This document shows, one piece after another, positions 23,643 through 32,451 of a stretch of 47,195 nucleotides of DNA. Every line of letters begins with the position of its first letter. The first letter of the stretch is position 1. The stretch spans positions 1 to 47,195 of the forward strand of contig JBKECY010000072.1 in NCBI GenBank assembly GCA_047975025.1. Reading direction: 5' to 3'. This DNA comes from JBKECY01 sp047975025 (GTDB lineage Bacteria; Bacillota; Clostridia; Lachnospirales; Lachnospiraceae). A model generated the notes under the pieces. It was not told the DNA's origin. It did no database searches and was given only the letters and a program-made list of their open reading frames with translations. A program made the translations under genes and the position numbers.

Positions 23643-23693
23643 TATTTTTTGACAATTTTTTACTGTATGTATTTCATAAAATGGAGGTGTTTT

Positions 23694-24086
23694 ATGCAGG
23701 AAGTATACGACTTTTTAAAAGAATGTGAGACCTATTATCTGGCTACGGTAGAGGGGGATCAGCCCCGGGTCCGCCCGTTCGGGACCATTGACCTGTTCGA
23801 AGGCAGACTGTATATTCAGACAGGAAAATCCAAACCAGTTTCACAGCAGATCGCTGCTAATTCCAAGATTGAGATCTGCGCTTTTGCCGGTGGTTCCTGG
23901 CTTCGTGTGGAAGCAATCGCCGTAGATGACGACAGAGTCGAAGCCAAGCAGCATATGTTAGACGCGTATCCTTCTTTGCAGGCAATGTACTCTGCAACAG
24001 ACGGCAATACACAGGTTTTGTACCTTAAGGATGTTACAGCTACCTTCTCTTCGTTTACAGCAGAGGCAAAAGTGGTTACATTCTAA
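23694..24086 (+). CDS. Pyridoxamine 5'-phosphate oxidase-like flavin-binding protein
   Basis: The 130-residue protein has the split-barrel fold of the PNPOx-like family (YATVEGDQPRVRPFG-type N-terminus, then LYIQTGKSKP and a C-terminal FSSFTAEAK). Such small members bind FMN, F420 or heme and reduce varied substrates; true PdxH is longer, so vitamin B6 synthesis is unlikely. The ATG at 23694 has GGAGG six bases upstream. It is a single gene with its own promoter and a strong terminator, divergent from UroD-like gene 2. The specific role is unknown. Confidence 0.82.
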   Translation: MQEVYDFLKECETYYLATVEGDQPRVRPFGTIDLFEGRLYIQTGKSKPVSQQIAANSKIEICAFAGGSWLRVEAIAVDDDRVEAKQHMLDAYPSLQAMYSATDGNTQVLYLKDVTATFSSFTAEAKVVTF

Positions 24087-24111
24087 ATTATGCTATCACG
24101 TAATTTACCCC

Positions 24112-24157
24112 AAAAAGACGGTCGATGAGCGGAAATCCCCTCACCGACCGTCTTTTT
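24112..24157. terminator. Bidirectional terminator between PNPOx-like gene and alpha-xylosidase
   Basis: AAAAAGACGGTCG (24112-24124) pairs perfectly with its complement (24145-24157), extended by TGAG/CTCA, giving a strong stem with A and T runs on its flanks. Confidence 0.9.
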
Positions 24158-24177
24158 AAAGGTATGAAGTATCTTGT

Positions 24178-26532
24178 TTACAGTGCAATACGAACTGTCC
24201 GGGCTGTTGGCCGCAGCAGCAGACCTTCTGCACTTTCAACAAGCGTTGCTCCCTCGATCTGCTTGTAAGATGTAATCCCGTACAGCATACAAGTCAACTC
24301 GTGTAACACCTCAGAGAGCTGAATCGAAATATTTTCCCCCTCGCGTTTCGCTGAGGCCGTAAATACAACTGCTCCGCTTTGATTTTCCACTTCGCACTCT
24401 GCCGTCGCATTTTCCTGCAGTTCATACAGCTGCAACTGCATTTGCTCCAGAAAATCATATGCGGTCGTTGTCTCAGTCGCGCCAACCGCCAAAAGTGTAT
24501 TCTCTCTTACAAATAAGGGCATATGGAAGTAATCATAAATTTCATCATGCCATCCTCCCTGGCGGATTTCTCCATCCAGGAGATTGGTCCATCTCCCTTG
24601 CGGCAAGTAGTACTGCGCCCGTCCCTTTTCGTTAAAAATCGGCGCTACCAGCAGACTTTCTCCCAGCATATACTGCATATCCAGATAGGTTACTGCCGGA
24701 TCTTGCTCAAACTCCAGCACCATCGGACGCATACTTGGAATTCCGGTTTTATGAGAAATCACTGCTGTGTGAAATATATATGGCATCAATCTTGCTTTTA
24801 ATTTTGTAAAATAGCGGCATACATCGTTCGACTCTTCATCAAAAATCCATGGCACTCTGTAAGTATCCGAACCATGCAGCCGGCTATGTGTTGAGAGCAG
24901 TCCAAACTGCAGCCAGCGTTTATACAGATCCGGAGTTGCCGTTGCCTCAAATCCACTGATATCATGGCTCCAGAAAGAAAAACCTGATATGGCAAAAGAC
25001 AGGCCGCCCCGCAGGCTTTCCGCCATAGACGGATAGCTGGCTGAACAGTCTCCTCCCCAATGCACCGGGAATTTCTGTGTGCCTACGGTCGCACTTCTGG
25101 CGAACAAGACCGCTTCGTTCTCTCCTCTTTCTCTTTGCAGCAATCCCAAAACCGCTTCATTGTACAGACTGGTATAATAATTGTGCATTGCTCTGGCATC
25201 TGAGCCGTCATAATATGTCACATCTATCGGAATGCGCTCGCCAAAATCCGTCTTAAAACAGTCGACACCAACATCCAGCAACGTCTTAAGCTTATCTGTA
25301 TACCAGCGAGTGGCTTCCGGATTTGTAAAATCCACAATCCCCATGCCCGGCTGCCATGTATCCACCTGCTTGACACCTCTTCCATCTGCACGCTGTAATA
25401 AATAGCCGTTTTTTGCCCCTTCCCGAAAGAAAGGAGTCCCTTGTGCTATAAATGGGTTGATCCATACACATATCTTTAGTCCTTGTGCATGATATCCATC
25501 CAGCATTTTTTTGACATCAGGGAACACTCTGTCATCCCATTCAAAGTCACACAACTGAAGTTCTTTCATCCAAAAACAGTCAAAATGGAAGACACTTAGA
25601 GGAATATCCCTGTCTTTCATCCCCTTAATAAATGCACCCGTCGTCTCTTCGTCATACATAGGTTTAAATGAAGTAGTCAGCCACAAGCCGAACGACCATT
25701 GTGGCGGCAGCGCCGGTTTACCGGTAAAATCCGTATAATGGATTAAAACATCTTTGATACTTGGTCCATAAATCAGCTGATATCGAATTTCTTCGCCTGG
25801 CACAGAAAATCCAACATATTCAACTTTCTCACTGGCCACTTCAAAAGAAACGTTGTCACTATGATCGACCAGAATTCCATAGTTTTTGTTCGTGACATAA
25901 AATGGAATATTCTTATAGGAAATTTGTGAGGATGTTCCCCCATCCTCATTCCAGCAGTCCACCACCTGACCATTCTTAACGAATGCCGTAAAACGCTCAC
26001 CCAACCCATATACACATTCACCCGGAGCAAGAGCAAGTTCTGTCATCATATACGGCTCATAACGCTCAGCCAGATAGTTTTCCTGTGGAAAATTAGTTGA
26101 TACTTCTTTGTCATACTGCATATAACCCAGATTTCTAAAGCCGCAGGATGTCAATACATTACCATCTGCAAGAAACGTGTAGGAGAATTCTTCACAGTTT
26201 ACAATCACAGACAAATTTCCAAAAGACATCACTGCCTTATCCTTATCTATCTGTACACTGACCTCCTGGGGGTGGCTGTTCAGAGCAAAGCGTGGTTCCT
26301 GTTTGCGGTAAGCTTCATAATGATAGCTTCTGACACTGATAATATTCGTATCTTCAGCTTTGAATTCAGTGGTAATCGTACTTATGTTAATGGCATCCGC
26401 CCTACTCTTAATTGGTCTGGTAGGCGCCACGACGCGCATTCCATTGGGAATTGCTTCTACTGTAAATGCCTGGGCTGCATGCTGTGAATTTGCCCGTTGG
26501 TTTTTGTCCCAATATCCTTCTGTAAATTTCAT
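24178..26532 (-). CDS. yicI: Alpha-xylosidase, GH31 (YicI type)
   Basis: The enzyme removes alpha-linked D-xylose from the non-reducing end of xyloglucan oligosaccharides such as isoprimeverose. The 784-residue protein aligns by eye over its full length with E. coli YicI. It has an N-terminal beta domain with YGLGERF, a catalytic barrel with nucleophile Asp429 in KTDFGER, acid/base Asp495 in HWGGDC, and FWSHDISGFE. The 66-residue spacing of the two acids equals that of YicI. No signal peptide is seen, so it acts inside the cell after import. It is the last gene of the importer operon, 35 bases after the second permease. Confidence 0.93.
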   Translation of the reverse strand: MKFTEGYWDKNQRANSQHAAQAFTVEAIPNGMRVVAPTRPIKSRADAINISTITTEFKAEDTNIISVRSYHYEAYRKQEPRFALNSHPQEVSVQIDKDKAVMSFGNLSVIVNCEEFSYTFLADGNVLTSCGFRNLGYMQYDKEVSTNFPQENYLAERYEPYMMTELALAPGECVYGLGERFTAFVKNGQVVDCWNEDGGTSSQISYKNIPFYVTNKNYGILVDHSDNVSFEVASEKVEYVGFSVPGEEIRYQLIYGPSIKDVLIHYTDFTGKPALPPQWSFGLWLTTSFKPMYDEETTGAFIKGMKDRDIPLSVFHFDCFWMKELQLCDFEWDDRVFPDVKKMLDGYHAQGLKICVWINPFIAQGTPFFREGAKNGYLLQRADGRGVKQVDTWQPGMGIVDFTNPEATRWYTDKLKTLLDVGVDCFKTDFGERIPIDVTYYDGSDARAMHNYYTSLYNEAVLGLLQRERGENEAVLFARSATVGTQKFPVHWGGDCSASYPSMAESLRGGLSFAISGFSFWSHDISGFEATATPDLYKRWLQFGLLSTHSRLHGSDTYRVPWIFDEESNDVCRYFTKLKARLMPYIFHTAVISHKTGIPSMRPMVLEFEQDPAVTYLDMQYMLGESLLVAPIFNEKGRAQYYLPQGRWTNLLDGEIRQGGWHDEIYDYFHMPLFVRENTLLAVGATETTTAYDFLEQMQLQLYELQENATAECEVENQSGAVVFTASAKREGENISIQLSEVLHELTCMLYGITSYKQIEGATLVESAEGLLLRPTARTVRIAL

Positions 26533-26567
26533 TTTTTCCTCTTTCTTATCATTTTATATGATATATT

Positions 26568-27431
26568 TTATTCTTTGACTGCCCCTGCTGTCATACCTCC
26601 GACAATATATTTTTGTAAAAACACAAAGATCAGTACCACTGGAATGACCAGAAACAGTCCATACGCCATGATTGCATTCCATTTCGTCCCATACGCACTT
26701 ATGAATTTATGTATATTTGCTGTCAGCGGACGCATGGTACTATCGGTATTAAAGGTCATGGAATATACCAGATCGTTCCAGCCTTGTAAAAAAGAAATTG
26801 TTATGACAGTTATAATACCTGATTTTATCGTAGGCACCATCACGAACAGGAAGGAAGTAAACGGATTACATCCATCAATTAACGCTGCATCCTCCAAAGA
26901 CTTTGGCAGGTTCATAAAGTACGGCCGTAACGTAATAACAATAAATGGAATTGCGCCTGAAGCCACAGCGATTGCAGGAGCAAGAAACGTATTAAGCAGT
27001 CCCACGTTTGAGAAGATGAGATAGAGCGGGGTCAAAAGCAGCGAGGACGGCATCATCTGTGTTACCAAAAAAACAAGCAGTACTATTTTTACCCCTCGGA
27101 ACTGATAGCGCCCAACAGCATATGCCGCAGGTATACCCACCACCAGAGAAATGCACATCGTCAACAATGCGATAATCACACTGTTTCTAAGTGTGTGCAG
27201 AAAATCCGACTGTCCTACCTGCAGCTTCCAGGCTTCTAAGGTAAGGTCATGGGGAAAATACGTCAGCACTTTGGCGAATGTCTCTGTATCCGATTTCAGA
27301 GAGGTAATCACCAGCCAGTACAACGGGAACAAAAACAGTGCTGCAATCAATACCCCTATCACACATTTTATCCCATTTTTTCTGAATTGTCTGGGGGATG
27401 CCATGTAAATCCCCCGTATTCTGCTAATCAT
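26568..27431 (-). CDS. Oligosaccharide ABC importer permease (MalG type)
   Basis: This is a membrane subunit of a CUT1 carbohydrate importer, 287 residues with six helices. The EAA loop for ATPase contact is visible as LEDAALIDGCNPF (about residues 190-202). I choose the ATG at 27431, which overlaps the upstream stop codon by one base (TGATG) and has GGAGG seven bases upstream; the in-frame extension is unlikely. The operon lacks its own ATPase, so a shared MsmK-type ATPase elsewhere must serve it, as is usual in Firmicutes. Confidence 0.92.
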   Translation of the reverse strand: MISRIRGIYMASPRQFRKNGIKCVIGVLIAALFLFPLYWLVITSLKSDTETFAKVLTYFPHDLTLEAWKLQVGQSDFLHTLRNSVIIALLTMCISLVVGIPAAYAVGRYQFRGVKIVLLVFLVTQMMPSSLLLTPLYLIFSNVGLLNTFLAPAIAVASGAIPFIVITLRPYFMNLPKSLEDAALIDGCNPFTSFLFVMVPTIKSGIITVITISFLQGWNDLVYSMTFNTDSTMRPLTANIHKFISAYGTKWNAIMAYGLFLVIPVVLIFVFLQKYIVGGMTAGAVKE

Positions 27432-28330
27432 CAGTTTGCCTCCTCCTTTGCCGTCAGCCGCAGATAGAATAATCCTACCAGAAACAGACACATGAACAAC
27501 ACAACCGCCGCTGCTGAGCCAAGTGAGAATTGATACTGTCCAAAGGAGAGGGTATAGGCATAGGTTGCCATCATTTGTGTAGAATTCACAGGCCCTCCAC
27601 TCGTCATAATATATACCAGATCAAACACCTTGAAGGTATAGATCAGCCCCAGCATCAGCACTGACAAGATTGCCGGCCGTAACAACGGTACCGTAATAGA
27701 CCAGAATTGCCTCCATTTACCGGCTCCATCAATACGGGCACTTTCATATACGTCCTCTGAAATATTAGACAACCCAGTGGTCAAAAGAAGCATATTAAAC
27801 GGAATACCCACCCAGCAATTCATGATAATCACACCCCAGATTGCGGTCTTAGAGCTAATCAGCCAGGAGACCGGTTCCTTCAAAATACCGATATTCAGCA
27901 AAATATCATTGATGACACCTTCTGTTACGCCGAACATATTCTTTCCCAGAAGCCCTACGACTGACATCGGCATCATATAGGCAACCAGCAAGATTCCGCG
28001 AATCGGACCTGAAAGTGGGAATTTTTTGTAAAAAAATAGCGCCAGTGCAAATCCCAGCGCAAATTGAACCAGAAGACACACCACTGTGAAAAATGTTGTA
28101 TTTTTCATTGACAAAAGAAATACTTCATCGTGGAACAACTTACTATAATTTTCTAATCCCACGAACACTGCTGTTTTGGATGCAAAATTTGTAACACTTA
28201 AATTCTTGAAACTTAAAACGAAATTATAGACCAATGGGTAGCCGATAAATACAAGCATATAGAGCAGCGCCGGTAATACGAACCAAATCCCCACATTTTT
28301 TCCTTTGACTAGTTTTTTTAGTACCTTCAC
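27431..28330 (-). CDS. Oligosaccharide ABC importer permease (MalF type)
   Basis: The 299-residue CUT1 permease has six helices and the EAA loop VYESARIDGAGKWRQF (about residues 190-205). The start is a GTG with GAGGAG about nine bases upstream. It lies 34 bases after the binding-protein gene, behind an 11-bp hairpin, which is the common place for differential mRNA stability in such operons. It pairs with the MalG-type subunit encoded next. Confidence 0.92.
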   Translation of the reverse strand: MKVLKKLVKGKNVGIWFVLPALLYMLVFIGYPLVYNFVLSFKNLSVTNFASKTAVFVGLENYSKLFHDEVFLLSMKNTTFFTVVCLLVQFALGFALALFFYKKFPLSGPIRGILLVAYMMPMSVVGLLGKNMFGVTEGVINDILLNIGILKEPVSWLISSKTAIWGVIIMNCWVGIPFNMLLLTTGLSNISEDVYESARIDGAGKWRQFWSITVPLLRPAILSVLMLGLIYTFKVFDLVYIMTSGGPVNSTQMMATYAYTLSFGQYQFSLGSAAAVVLFMCLFLVGLFYLRLTAKEEAN

Positions 28331-28353
28331 CGGCAGACTCCTCTCCTATGCCC

Positions 28354-28380
28354 GGCAGTAAGCGCTATTCGCTTACTGCC
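28354..28380 (-). terminator. Intercistronic hairpin with the binding-protein stop codon in its loop
   Basis: GGCAGTAAGCG and its perfect complement (28354-28364 with 28370-28380) enclose a five-base loop that contains the TAG stop of the binding-protein gene. There is no U-run, so it is more likely an mRNA-stabilising or partial-attenuation element than a full terminator. Confidence 0.6.
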
Positions 28381-29636
28381 TCATTGATTGTATCCGCAGC
28401 CTTTCCAAGCGCACTATCTACCGTATCCTCACCTAACAGTACGGATTGAAGAGCTGTATAGATGCTTTGGGATATCGTGGGCCATTGTACCTCTGGTCCG
28501 CGTGCCACCGCCACTTCGAGTGCTTCGGCACATGTTACATAATTTTCATCCTCTGACCATATTGCTTTGCTGTCCATTGCATCTGCACGAACCGGGAACT
28601 TTCCTGCTTCCTCACAAAAGTCCGCACTTACATCTTTGCTGCTGAAATATTTCAGGAAATCCCATGCGCCATCAGTATTGGCTCCGGCACAGATTCCAAA
28701 GTTTTCCCCTCCAATGCAGCTTGAATTCTCAACATCTTTTGGCAGCAGTGCAATACCATAATTCACACCCGAATCAGCCAGTGCTGATATTTGCCAGGAG
28801 CCATTTTGCATCATTGCTGCTTTTCCTGCAATAAACGCATTAGCGACATCCGACTGTGTCCAGTTTACAACTTCCTGACTCATACTTCCGTCATCCATCA
28901 TAGATTTCAGGAATTCCATGGATTTTTGAGCCGCCTCTCCACTCATGTCTTCCGTACTTCCGCCAGCTGAATAGAGCCATGGAATATAGGAAAATGTACC
29001 TTCTTCACTTCCCTGTGCACTCATCGCGAATCCGTAGGTACCGTCCGCTGTCAGGGTCTGTGCCGCTGTCTTTAATTCATCCCAGGTAGTCGGCACTTCT
29101 ACGCCTGCCGCACTTAATAAGTCTTTGTTATAGTACAGAACTATACTATTCGTATTGTTGGGAAGCCCATACAATTTATCGTCCTGATAGCAGGTTGACA
29201 GGGGTGCCTCATAAAATTGATCGAGTTCTCCCCAGGATTCCGCCAACTCTGTAATATCCTGGAATACACCCAAGGAAATATAGGATGCCATATCCGGGTT
29301 GTCGACCATACCTATGTCAGGCAGTTCACCTGAGATAGCCCCTAACGTATATTTATTCATCATATCTTCACGATCAATGTATGTAGATACGACTTCATAC
29401 GTATCCTGAGAGGCATTATATTCTTCCACAATCCTGTCAATCGCCCCCTGGCTCGCATCATTAAAATAATGCCACAACTCAATTTTTTGCTTTCCATCAC
29501 TGCTTTCCTGTGCCTGCGTTGTTTCATCTGAAGCATCACTTGACTCGTTTCCCGACGAACTGCTCCCACACCCCATAAGCAGTCCCGCTGCCATGAGTCC
29601 CGCAAGCATTACTGCTGCAACTTTCTTTCCTTTCAT
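28365..29636 (-). CDS. Oligosaccharide-binding lipoprotein (SBP family 1)
   Basis: This is the extracellular binding protein of the CUT1 importer, 423 residues. A lipobox ending in LLMGC puts the lipid-bearing cysteine at residue 23, followed by a Ser/Thr-rich linker. The mature part shows family 1 features such as WHYFND, YGLPNNTNS and AMMQNGSW. Next to an intracellular alpha-xylosidase, the ligand is probably a xyloglucan-type oligosaccharide. It is the first gene of the importer-glycosidase transcript, under a promoter that follows the two-component genes. Confidence 0.92.
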   Translation of the reverse strand: MKGKKVAAVMLAGLMAAGLLMGCGSSSSGNESSDASDETTQAQESSDGKQKIELWHYFNDASQGAIDRIVEEYNASQDTYEVVSTYIDREDMMNKYTLGAISGELPDIGMVDNPDMASYISLGVFQDITELAESWGELDQFYEAPLSTCYQDDKLYGLPNNTNSIVLYYNKDLLSAAGVEVPTTWDELKTAAQTLTADGTYGFAMSAQGSEEGTFSYIPWLYSAGGSTEDMSGEAAQKSMEFLKSMMDDGSMSQEVVNWTQSDVANAFIAGKAAMMQNGSWQISALADSGVNYGIALLPKDVENSSCIGGENFGICAGANTDGAWDFLKYFSSKDVSADFCEEAGKFPVRADAMDSKAIWSEDENYVTCAEALEVAVARGPEVQWPTISQSIYTALQSVLLGEDTVDSALGKAADTINEAVSE

Positions 29637-29714
29637 ACTTACCTCCTTGTCAGATTCTGGACTACTCCGGCCTCTGTTCCTTCAACTTGTTATGTTGCAT
29701 TCCTTATGCTTAAA

Positions 29715-29753
29715 AGTATAGGATAGATGGCGCAGCAGGTAAACCGACGGTTT
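29715..29753 (-). promoter_or_regulatory. Importer promoter with palindrome at the -35 box
   Basis: TTTACC (29738-29743) and TATACT (29715-29720) on the minus strand are 17 bases apart. The palindrome AAACCG-A-CGGTTT (29741-29753) overlaps the upstream edge of the -35 box and may be an operator. Confidence 0.55.
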
Positions 29754-29804
29754 TAAGGTGGCTGCACTCATTTTAGAGCAGTTTTTTTAGAGCAGGGGAG
29801 TTTT

Positions 29805-30557
29805 TTAAGATTCGTTCTCTTTTCTATAACACAAAGGTGTCAGTCCAACAACCGACTTGAAGATCTTCGAAAAGTATTTTTCATCTGAGTAGCCGGACTT
29901 ATAGCCAACTTCTTGTACCGATAAATCTGTCTTCGTCAATAGCTCCTCCGCAATTTTGATTCTATGATCTCTCACAAATACAGAAAATTTTCCACCAGTT
30001 TCTTTGTGAAACAAGTAGCTGAAATACTCCTGCGTCATCCCAAGTTTCTCTGCAATTGTCTTTTGTGACAAAGAAGAGCCGTACCCCTCCTCAACAATTT
30101 CAATTGCCTTTTGGACCAGTCTGTGCGCCTGAGGGTAACGTTCGATAACGCTGGATGAGATTTCCCTGAGATTTATATTTTTGGCTTCATCAATCTCAGA
30201 TTTCAATGATTTTAGAACTGCTTCTGCTTCATCATATGTCAGTGGCTTGACCAGGTATTCCCGTACCCCAAGCGAAAGCGCATTTTTAGCATATTCAAAT
30301 TCCTCATAGGCACTAATCAGTACAAATCTTGTTTTCATATCGTATTTTTTTAAAGCTCTGATCAGGTCGATTCCATTGATATAGGGTATCTTGATATCTG
30401 TAAACACGACGTCCGGCCGCAAAGTTGTAATTAGTTCCAATGCCTGCCGGCCGTCCGTTGCCTCTCCAATGATCTGCGCATCTTCGTCAATGGAACGGAT
30501 CAAATTACGAATGCCCCTCAAGGCCCGAGGTTCATCTTCTACCAGAATTATTTTCAT
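29805..30557 (-). CDS. YesN-type response regulator (REC + AraC helix-turn-helix)
   Basis: The receiver domain has the acidic pocket at Glu7/Asp8, the phosphoacceptor Asp54 (FTDIKIP) and Lys104. An AraC-type DNA-binding domain covers about residues 150-250, with YFSYLFHKETG and a final LTPLCYRK. The gene overlaps the histidine kinase by 4 bases (ATGA) and lies just upstream of the oligosaccharide importer, whose promoter it most likely activates. This kinase/regulator/CUT1 importer order is a standard carbohydrate-sensing module in Clostridia. Confidence 0.94.
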   Translation of the reverse strand: MKIILVEDEPRALRGIRNLIRSIDEDAQIIGEATDGRQALELITTLRPDVVFTDIKIPYINGIDLIRALKKYDMKTRFVLISAYEEFEYAKNALSLGVREYLVKPLTYDEAEAVLKSLKSEIDEAKNINLREISSSVIERYPQAHRLVQKAIEIVEEGYGSSLSQKTIAEKLGMTQEYFSYLFHKETGGKFSVFVRDHRIKIAEELLTKTDLSVQEVGYKSGYSDEKYFSKIFKSVVGLTPLCYRKENES

Positions 30558-32347
30558 AGACTTCTCCTTTGCTTATCTGAAGGTATATGCAGTACGAAGG
30601 TGGTGCCGGCATCAACACTGCTTTCAAATGTAATATCAACATCTTCTCCATAATACGCCTTCATTCTAAGTGCTACATTTGAGATTCCCATTCCTTCACT
30701 TTCCCTCTTAAACGGTGCATGGATTGCCTGACGGACCCTCTCTTTACCCGCTTCATCCATTCCCTTTCCATTGTCTCTGATCATAATCAGCAGACTGCCT
30801 TCGCGTCCGGGAATTCCGATGATTTCTATCATGCCTTCACTGGTACAGCCGCTGAATCCATGCAAAATAGAGTTCTCTACAAATGGCTGCAGCATCAGTT
30901 TGATGGATTTCCATTCCTGATATACGACTGGTATATCAATAGAATACTGAAATTTCCCTTCATAACGCATCTGCTGCAGGAACAAATACTGATCCAGCCA
31001 GAGGATTTCCTGATATAAATATACCTGCCCATTCGTCTTATCAAATGTATAGCGCAGAATATTAGATAATTTTTTCAGCAGTACCGCCACTTTATGATTG
31101 CCTGCTTCCATGGCTTCGAAACTAATGCCTCCAATGGTATTACAGATAAAATGAGCGTTGATCTGAGATTCAAGCGCTTCCCACTCAGCTTCCTGCTGTT
31201 TTTTAAGTGCCTGTATTTTAGCTGTGTTCTCCTCCATCGTCTGTTTCTTGCTGATATCCAGTGAATGAAGCAGTTTGTTGAACTCCGTGGCAATTGTCCA
31301 GACTTCCGTTTTGCCTCTGATTCGGATTTCTTTTTTGAAACTGCCACTTTGTGCTTTGGCCATCCCACCAATGATGGTTTGTACAGGCTTTAATATATAC
31401 CATATTACGACACTTAGAATGCTGGCAAATATAGCGAGTGCCCACATCATATAGACAAACAGCGTGTTCTTATATAGAACATTTACATCTCGCAGCAGGT
31501 CATTGAGATTGATGACAACATGTACTTTCCATCTGGTCTTTTCCAATGTCTTTTCCATAGCAATAATGGTGTTGGCATCATATTCCATCTGTATCCCCAG
31601 TTTACTTTTATCCCGATGGTAGATTACATAGTCATTCTCATCTGTCACATACCCTTCAACAACTTCTTTGAAACTATCATAAATCTGCTGGATGTATTCT
31701 TCAAAAAAATCCGTATAAATCGACAAAGTAACCACATAAATCTCCGTCCTTTTCCCAGACGTGTCGATCAAAGGTACACTGATATGCATTAAACGCTTAT
31801 TACTAGACTTTGCGGAGTTTGTCTGATACGCAGAAACGGTCATTTTGGGAACTTCTTTGGACTCCACCTTTTGTACCAGCGTTTCATAGATACTATTCAG
31901 ATTCTCCCGCTCGTCGTCACCCCAGATACTATCCTCATCATGCAGGCGGCTTGCCTGAAACAAAAGTGTATTCTCCTGACTGATAGCAATTCCGGCAATC
32001 CAGGAGGAAGAGCGAATATATTTATTAAGCAGCCGGTTAAGTTTGATTTCTTCACTTAATGTCAGACCTTCTTCCGTACTTTTGCGCGACAGTTCCGCTA
32101 CTTCGTGATCAGTTGCCGCTTCGGCAACCGTTTCAATTAATACACTTGTGTAGTAGTTTATATTCGAACTGATCGAGTTCAGGATAACCTGCTCAGACTC
32201 TACCGTCTTTTCCATTAAGTATTCATAATACTGCTGTTTCAGGTAGCTTTGCGACCACAAAAAAAATGCGCCAAATACCACAGCGACTACCGTTGCAAAT
32301 ATACACCATATATGACTTACATAATATTTCCGAATTTTCCTAATCAT
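30554..32347 (-). CDS. YesM-type sensor histidine kinase
   Basis: A membrane helix near the N-terminus (about 12-32), an extracellular Cache-like sensor region of about 250 residues, a second helix (about 290-312) and a HAMP domain are followed by the His_kinase domain and a C-terminal ATPase domain with QPFVENSILHG. The phosphorylated residue should be His399. The surrounding box reads QINAHFICNTI, where most family members have QINPHFLYNTL, a Pro-to-Ala change next to the histidine. No promoter is evident between it and the aldolase terminator, so it may depend on readthrough. It probably senses the sugar imported by the neighbouring system, directly or through a binding protein. Confidence 0.93.
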   Translation of the reverse strand: MIRKIRKYYVSHIWCIFATVVAVVFGAFFLWSQSYLKQQYYEYLMEKTVESEQVILNSISSNINYYTSVLIETVAEAATDHEVAELSRKSTEEGLTLSEEIKLNRLLNKYIRSSSWIAGIAISQENTLLFQASRLHDEDSIWGDDERENLNSIYETLVQKVESKEVPKMTVSAYQTNSAKSSNKRLMHISVPLIDTSGKRTEIYVVTLSIYTDFFEEYIQQIYDSFKEVVEGYVTDENDYVIYHRDKSKLGIQMEYDANTIIAMEKTLEKTRWKVHVVINLNDLLRDVNVLYKNTLFVYMMWALAIFASILSVVIWYILKPVQTIIGGMAKAQSGSFKKEIRIRGKTEVWTIATEFNKLLHSLDISKKQTMEENTAKIQALKKQQEAEWEALESQINAHFICNTIGGISFEAMEAGNHKVAVLLKKLSNILRYTFDKTNGQVYLYQEILWLDQYLFLQQMRYEGKFQYSIDIPVVYQEWKSIKLMLQPFVENSILHGFSGCTSEGMIEIIGIPGREGSLLIMIRDNGKGMDEAGKERVRQAIHAPFKRESEGMGISNVALRMKAYYGEDVDITFESSVDAGTTFVLHIPSDKQRRSL

Positions 32348-32394
32348 ACATCTCCCGCCCTCCTTGCTATGTCTTCAGACTGCACCTTCAGATA

Positions 32395-32437
32395 CGCAAA
32401 AAAGGGAACTGTCCCTTCCCGGTAGACAGTTTCCTTT
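32395..32437 (-). terminator. Terminator after the isomerase-kinase-aldolase operon
   Basis: AAAGGGAACTGTC (32401-32413) pairs with GACAGTTTCCTTT (32425-32437) with one wobble, and the A-run at its left gives a U-run on the minus strand. Partial readthrough could feed the two-component genes. Confidence 0.75.
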
Positions 32438-32451
32438 CTAACATGTACAAT

